A stretch of 64,000 nucleotides of DNA, taken from positions 3,007,001-3,071,000 of the forward strand of contig NZ_CP094351.1 in assembly GCF_022807995.1 (NCBI RefSeq), read 5' to 3'. A program made the translations under genes and the position numbers. Below, piece after piece: positions 60,627-64,000 of this stretch. The stretch comes from Pseudomonas orientalis (lineage in GTDB: Bacteria; Pseudomonadota; Gammaproteobacteria; Pseudomonadales; Pseudomonadaceae). Numbering within the stretch: the first letter of the stretch is position 1; every line of letters begins with the position of its first letter. The notes beneath the pieces are model-generated. The model did no database searches. It saw nothing but the letters and a program-made list of their open reading frames with translations, and was not told where the DNA came from.

Positions 60627-60971
60627 TTACTTGCTCCGGCGCTCGATGCCGCCCGGCGCCTTATCACAGTGCAGACAGTGCTCGCAGTTCAGCGTCCGGC
60701 AAAGCCAGACCTTCACCCGCTGCCAGTACGTGACCATGAAGATGTGACGTGCACCGGCTAGGGCCAGGGCGACATGCAGCGTCAGGCCAGCAGTCGTCGG
60801 TCCAAAGAAGATGTTCTGGCTGCGCACCGACACAACGAAACCGGTGATGGCGATCGTGGTGTAGATCAGCTTGCCAAGAATGCCGTCCCTCACCTTACCG
60901 CTCAGTACGCACCAGGTGGCCCACAGCGCGATGAGGCCGCAGGCGATGGAGTTGATCAGTTCAAGATTCAT
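60627..60971 (-). CDS. Holin-like protein 2
   Basis: The 114-residue protein has three hydrophobic helices (about 5-24, 34-52 and 60-82) and a Cys-rich, Arg/Lys-rich cytoplasmic tail (CRTLNCEHCLHCDK). Its ATG overlaps the stop of the preceding holin-like gene by 4 bases. Paired holin/antiholin genes are common; which one is the active holin cannot be told. Confidence 0.75.
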   Translation of the reverse strand: MNLELINSIACGLIALWATWCVLSGKVRDGILGKLIYTTIAITGFVVSVRSQNIFFGPTTAGLTLHVALALAGARHIFMVTYWQRVKVWLCRTLNCEHCLHCDKAPGGIERRSK

Positions 60972-61348
60972 GGTGGATTGCCTCCCCCGAACCGCTGGCG
61001 GATAAGCGCCCAGAGGTCAGCGGCTTTGATGGCTCGGTTGATTGCTGCCAGGAGCGAGCCGCCGAACGTGCCCAGCAAGAAACCGATGCCGGCGACGATC
61101 TTGGGCTCGGTGACATTCAGGTAGGCGCTGACCATGCTCGTCAGGTACAGAGAGCAGGCCACCCCAGTGACCAAGAACACCATCCAAGCGCGCCAGTCGG
61201 ACAAGTCGTCCTTATGCCACCAGCTCGCAACGACAGCCCCAATGAGACCCGCAATCAACAATTCGAACCTGTCGATCTTGTCGAGCAGGCGCTGTAGATA
61301 CTCCATGCGCTCGACTCCGTGGGGCATGAGAAATTGGCGGTAGGCCAT
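60968..61348 (-). CDS. Holin-like protein 1
   Basis: ATG 61348 lies behind AAGGGA. The 126-residue protein has a cytoplasmic amphipathic start and three hydrophobic helices (about 33-50, 60-82 and 88-110). It forms an overlapping pair with the gene at 60627 just upstream of the terminase operon. Holins make the membrane hole that releases the endolysin. Confidence 0.75.
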   Translation of the reverse strand: MAYRQFLMPHGVERMEYLQRLLDKIDRFELLIAGLIGAVVASWWHKDDLSDWRAWMVFLVTGVACSLYLTSMVSAYLNVTEPKIVAGIGFLLGTFGGSLLAAINRAIKAADLWALIRQRFGGGNPP

Positions 61349-61384
61349 GTAGAATCCCTTCGTCAACAATCCAAGGACAAGGGC

Positions 61385-61771
61385 ATGAAAAAAACAATAT
61401 CGCTAGCACTGCTGATCGTCTGCGCTCAAGCGGAGACATACGCTGCTGAGTTCTCAGCCGCAGACATCTGCAAAGCTGCCATCTCTGTAGAGATGGGCCG
61501 TCCCACAAAAACCATGAAAACTAAAAGCACTGAATCAACCCCTGAGATCTCCTACCGTCGACCGGATGGAGATTCTTTTCGCTACCGATGCCAGGTGACT
61601 GAAGATCAAGTGGTCTGGTCTGCATTCATGGATGACACTCGTGAATGGGGACGCTGGAGAAATCGATATGCAGATGGAGATGCGGCTACAACTTACTCAA
61701 CATCTAATGGAGTACTGAAGATTCTCAACGACCAAGCTGGCGAACAGACCTTCAAAAAGAAGGATTTCTGA
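61385..61771 (+). CDS. Secreted hypothetical prophage protein (128 aa)
   Basis: ATG 61385 follows AAGGACAAGGG. The protein has a signal peptide (MKKTISLALLIVCAQAETYAAE) and a mature part with ADICKAAISVEMGR and YRCQVTEDQVVWSAF, a pair of Cys that could form a disulfide. The same type of small secreted protein is frequent in Pseudomonas prophages. It is divergent from the holin genes. Function unknown. Confidence 0.65.
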   Translation: MKKTISLALLIVCAQAETYAAEFSAADICKAAISVEMGRPTKTMKTKSTESTPEISYRRPDGDSFRYRCQVTEDQVVWSAFMDDTREWGRWRNRYADGDAATTYSTSNGVLKILNDQAGEQTFKKKDF

Positions 61772-61946
61772 GGCCCTGAATAGGTCCCTCATCAGCGTGA
61801 CAAGTCAGAGGCTCTGAGGGCTTGGGGAAACTTGGGCAATAAAAGCCCCGCACAGTGGCGAGGCTCTGAGAATGTCTGTGATCCGCTTGATCCTTCGCTT
61901 AACCTTGCTGACTCTCACACCATGCAAGCTAAGGAAGGTTCACCGG

Positions 61947-62288
61947 ATGCCGAACGATACCCTCATAACGATCATAACCACCACCGCGGTGACGATCATC
62001 GCGACAGTCATCGCCAACCAACTCAGCAAATCCGCTGCAATCGAGCGAATCAGCCAGTTGACTGGAAACATGACCGCGAACGTAGCTAAGTTCATGGCGA
62101 GGTTTGGGGTCAGTATTGGATTCATATTTTGGACCCTATGGATCTGGGCTTCATTCGGGTTCAGCACTAAGCCGATAGAGCGTACCGAGGTTCTACAGCT
62201 GCTGTACTTCACGCTGCTAGGGTCTTGGTTTATACAAGACCTGCTGCGAGAGCTCTCACCATCATCAAGAAGAAAGAGACTGGCGTAA
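61947..62288 (+). CDS. Small membrane protein of the prophage (113 aa)
   Basis: ATG 61947 has AAGGAAGG upstream. The protein has an N-terminal membrane helix (about 5-25) and a second and third hydrophobic stretch (about 52-70 and 82-97) with a basic C-terminus. It is not a recognised holin. A superinfection exclusion role is possible but unproven. Confidence 0.6.
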   Translation: MPNDTLITIITTTAVTIIATVIANQLSKSAAIERISQLTGNMTANVAKFMARFGVSIGFIFWTLWIWASFGFSTKPIERTEVLQLLYFTLLGSWFIQDLLRELSPSSRRKRLA

Positions 62289-62300
62289 CCGTCTACAACT

Positions 62301-62326
62301 AAAAAACCCGGCGCTTGGCCGGGTTT
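62301..62326 (-). terminator. Terminator after the NinG/Q-region operon
   Basis: AAACCCGGC and GCCGGGTTT arms around a short loop, with six T following on the minus strand. It lies 75 bases downstream of the gene at 62401 and is where a late antiterminator would have to act if the structural operon is read from further right. Confidence 0.82.
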
Positions 62327-62400
62327 AAGGTTTCGTGTGCGTTTCGCGTTACTTGTGCACTATGGGAAAACTACCCGAAAAACCCCACCATGTCAACATA

Positions 62401-63087
62401 TTACGCTGCACTTTCTTCTTTTTCCGCGTAAATCACCTGCCAAATAGGTTGTTGCGCCTGATCATCCACTTCTTTGATGGCTGTTCGCAGGAAGTCCCAA
62501 ACATCCTTCCAGTCCCTATCCCAGTGCTTGGGCTCGATGTGCACGCCATAGATCTTGAGCATTCCCTCTGCTACCCGAGCCGGCCCCCATTGAGCCCCGC
62601 CATGCGCCTCCAGCTTGTAGGACTGCAATGCCATAGTGATCATGCAGTGCGCCTTCGCGGCCTTGGCATCGCTCAGCGCGGACAGATCCACGTCGCCCCA
62701 TATCAGCTTCTCGGCGTTCAGTACGTGAAGCATGGTCATGCATGGGTGGTAAAGGTAGTGACCGAACTGCTGCACCTGGAATGGAAGCGTTTCGATGGCG
62801 CGTAGGACTTTGCCGATGGTGGCCAGGTGTGCGGCGCGGGCCGTGGAGTTGCCAGCGGACGTGCGCCGGGTTTCGCTGATGCTGATCCGCTGCCCAGGCA
62901 CGGAGAAGCGCCCGGCCTCCTCCCCTTTCTCGCTGCCCATGGCTGGGAACTGGGCGTCACGCTTGCCGATGCGTCCGCCAGTCTTCACTGGTGCCGACTC
63001 TGCCCGGTCGATTGCCACAGCGCTGATCGACGCGTTCGATTCGTGTTGTGCTTCGGTCCATACCTGTCTTGCGTTGATCAGTTTCAT
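62401..63087 (-). CDS. Phage protein in the position of the late antiterminator Q
   Basis: The 228-residue protein has a Ser/Gly-rich N-terminal third and a helical C-terminal part with an HWDRDWKDVWDFLRTAIKEVDDQ segment. It overlaps the ninG gene by 4 bases and is the last gene before a strong terminator, as Q is in lambdoid phages. The sequence itself is not clearly any known Q family and no zinc-finger Cys cluster is seen. The Q role is inferred from place only. Confidence 0.6.
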   Translation of the reverse strand: MKLINARQVWTEAQHESNASISAVAIDRAESAPVKTGGRIGKRDAQFPAMGSEKGEEAGRFSVPGQRISISETRRTSAGNSTARAAHLATIGKVLRAIETLPFQVQQFGHYLYHPCMTMLHVLNAEKLIWGDVDLSALSDAKAAKAHCMITMALQSYKLEAHGGAQWGPARVAEGMLKIYGVHIEPKHWDRDWKDVWDFLRTAIKEVDDQAQQPIWQVIYAEKEESAA

Positions 63088-63683
63088 GCTGCGAGCCCCT
63101 TCTTCAGTTCTTTGGTCATTGCGCGATATTTGGCCTTGATGGCCTTGATCTCTTCGACGGTGTACTTGCGCGCCTCATGTGGCCCTTCGATCCATGCAAC
63201 CTTCTCGGCACCGATACGCAATACCAGTCGGATGCGGTACTCGACGGCGTTGCCGGATAGGTTGCGATTGCACTTCACACACTGCCGGTGGATGTTCAGT
63301 GGCTCGAAGCGAAGCTCAGGACAGGCGCCCACGGATCGGTAATGCCCAGCGTCCCACCGGCTGCCGGTCATGAGGTTGTTATCGTTCGGCGTCGAGTCGC
63401 AGCTGATGCATGGCAGGTGCACGTCACGCAGGCGCACATACTCGTTCACCGCGGTCTGTGCTTCGCGCAGGTGGTCAGCCCTGCTCTTCAGCTTCTCCTT
63501 ACGGACTTTGATCTCTCGGCGATTAACCTGGGCCAGCGACTTACGGGCCTTCGCCTGGTTCACGTCCTTGATGGCCAGGCCGCACTTCGGGCTACATACG
63601 GCTTGGCCTAGGCGCTGCGGCGGGAAGCTGATGCCGCATGCGGGGTTCTTGCACTTCTTCGGTTTGGGTTGCTTGGCGATCAT
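63084..63683 (-). CDS. ninG: NinG (Rap) recombination nuclease
   Basis: The 199-residue protein has an N-terminal zinc-binding Cys motif (KKCKNPACGISFPP...CSPKCG). The NinG core follows, with LPCISCDS, DAGHYRSVGACPELRFEPLNIHRQCVKCN (HNH-like) and NLSGNAVEYRIRL. NinG cuts branched recombination intermediates and aids phage recombination. It overlaps both neighbours by 4 bases. Confidence 0.93.
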   Translation of the reverse strand: MIAKQPKPKKCKNPACGISFPPQRLGQAVCSPKCGLAIKDVNQAKARKSLAQVNRREIKVRKEKLKSRADHLREAQTAVNEYVRLRDVHLPCISCDSTPNDNNLMTGSRWDAGHYRSVGACPELRFEPLNIHRQCVKCNRNLSGNAVEYRIRLVLRIGAEKVAWIEGPHEARKYTVEEIKAIKAKYRAMTKELKKGLAA

Positions 63684-64000
63684 GCAGCCTCCTTGCTGAG
63701 CAGATCATTGAAAACCACACCCTGGCCTGTGAAATAGGCGGCGATGCGGTCGGTGTAAGCGACGCCCTGGGCGCGGTTGAACAGGCTGGTCACCGGGAAG
63801 CCATCAGGGCCAAACAGATGGCACTCGCCCATCATGTCCAGCTTCGCTTCGTATGGCAGATGACGCATCACCCGGTACCACTCGGCCTGGAACCCAGCGT
63901 CCTCGTTCAGCAGGATCTGCACGCCGAAGTGAAGCTTGCAGTACCGACGCGCGTCCGCGGCGTCGCCGATCTGGGTCATCTCGGCGATGCGCTTGTACAT
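63680..64000 (-). CDS. Phage hypothetical protein upstream of ninG (may extend past window)
   Basis: The 106-residue frame has an ATG exactly at the window edge, so the true start may lie further right. It has phrases MRHLPYEAKLDMMGECHLFG and YTDRIAAYFTGQGVVFNDLL and no domain I recognise. It overlaps ninG by 4 bases and belongs to the middle (nin-type) operon. Confidence 0.6.
   Translation of the reverse strand: MYKRIAEMTQIGDAADARRYCKLHFGVQILLNEDAGFQAEWYRVMRHLPYEAKLDMMGECHLFGPDGFPVTSLFNRAQGVAYTDRIAAYFTGQGVVFNDLLSKEAA

Larger units (their letters stand above)
28895..64000. mobile_element. Lambda-like siphovirus prophage (right end outside the window)
   Basis: A contiguous set of phage genes runs to the right edge. 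It includes terminase, portal, scaffold, capsid, tail tube, tape measure, lambda M-L-K-I-J homologues, fibres, holins, endolysin, spanins and NinG. Most are on the minus strand. Presence of head and packaging genes shows this is a phage and not a tailocin. Regulatory genes, replication genes and the integrase are expected beyond 64000. The left boundary is approximate. The structural genes seen are all open and full length by family comparison, so the prophage may be functional; that is inference. Confidence 0.93.

Noticed and set aside
28895..64000. R- or F-type tailocin
   Set aside because: Terminase, portal, scaffold and major capsid genes are all present and open, so this is a phage genome.

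Overview
The window reads as a chromosome segment of a Pseudomonas of the fluorescens group. The backbone is GC-rich with typical Pseudomonas codon use. The host genes have close Pseudomonas counterparts that I recognise from memory, with no search run: a MexF/OprN-type efflux system, EfeUOB iron uptake, PssA, Ku/LigD, LpxO and Wzz. The intergenic repeats are of the REP type common in this group. No tRNA, rRNA, CRISPR array or insertion sequence was seen.

Region 1 (1-3556) holds the end of an RND efflux operon: a MexF-like pump truncated by the window edge, an OprN-like outer membrane channel and a terminator. Region 2 (about 3557-10092) is a strikingly AT-rich block inserted between that operon and an AraC-type regulator gene. 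It looks like a small ribosomally made peptide (RiPP-like) cluster. It has a 46-residue acidic precursor ending in Cys, a stem-loop terminator, and then five co-directional genes: a JmjC/cupin-8 oxygenase, a signal-less relative of peptide-binding SBP_bac_5 proteins, an ABC ATPase fused to a GNAT-like domain, an E1/ThiF (MccB/PaaA-like) adenylating enzyme and an MFS exporter. This is the best candidate for an undescribed system. By analogy with microcin C and pantocin A, the E1-like enzyme would act on the precursor, the JmjC enzyme would hydroxylate it, the MFS protein would export it and the GNAT domain might give self-immunity. The product is unknown.

Region 3 (10152-28494) is ordinary host chromosome. 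It carries an AraC regulator, a Fur-boxed efeUOB operon with an extra EfeO-like gene, pssA, a TetR regulator with a palindromic operator and its DUF1348 neighbour, a REP-rich intergenic stretch, a PQQ-type sugar dehydrogenase, the Ku/LigD end-joining pair, lpxO, wzz, a small TIGR03067-like protein and an MFS transporter.

Region 4 (about 28.9 kb to the right edge) is most of a lambda-like siphovirus prophage, transcribed mainly on the minus strand. Read from right to left it runs: NinG and a gene in the position of Q, two holin-like genes, small and large terminase, portal, head morphogenesis protein, scaffold, major capsid, connector proteins, tail tube, G/T chaperones with a clear -1 frameshift site, tape measure, tail tip M-L-K-I-J, fibres, fibre assembly protein, endolysin and nested Rz/Rz1 spanins. 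Extra 'moron' genes, many of them lipoproteins on either strand, interrupt the structural operon between K and J and between Q and the terminase. At the left end lies an SOS module (umuD-umuC divergent from an SRAP gene around a LexA box). The integrase, repressor and right attachment site lie outside the window.
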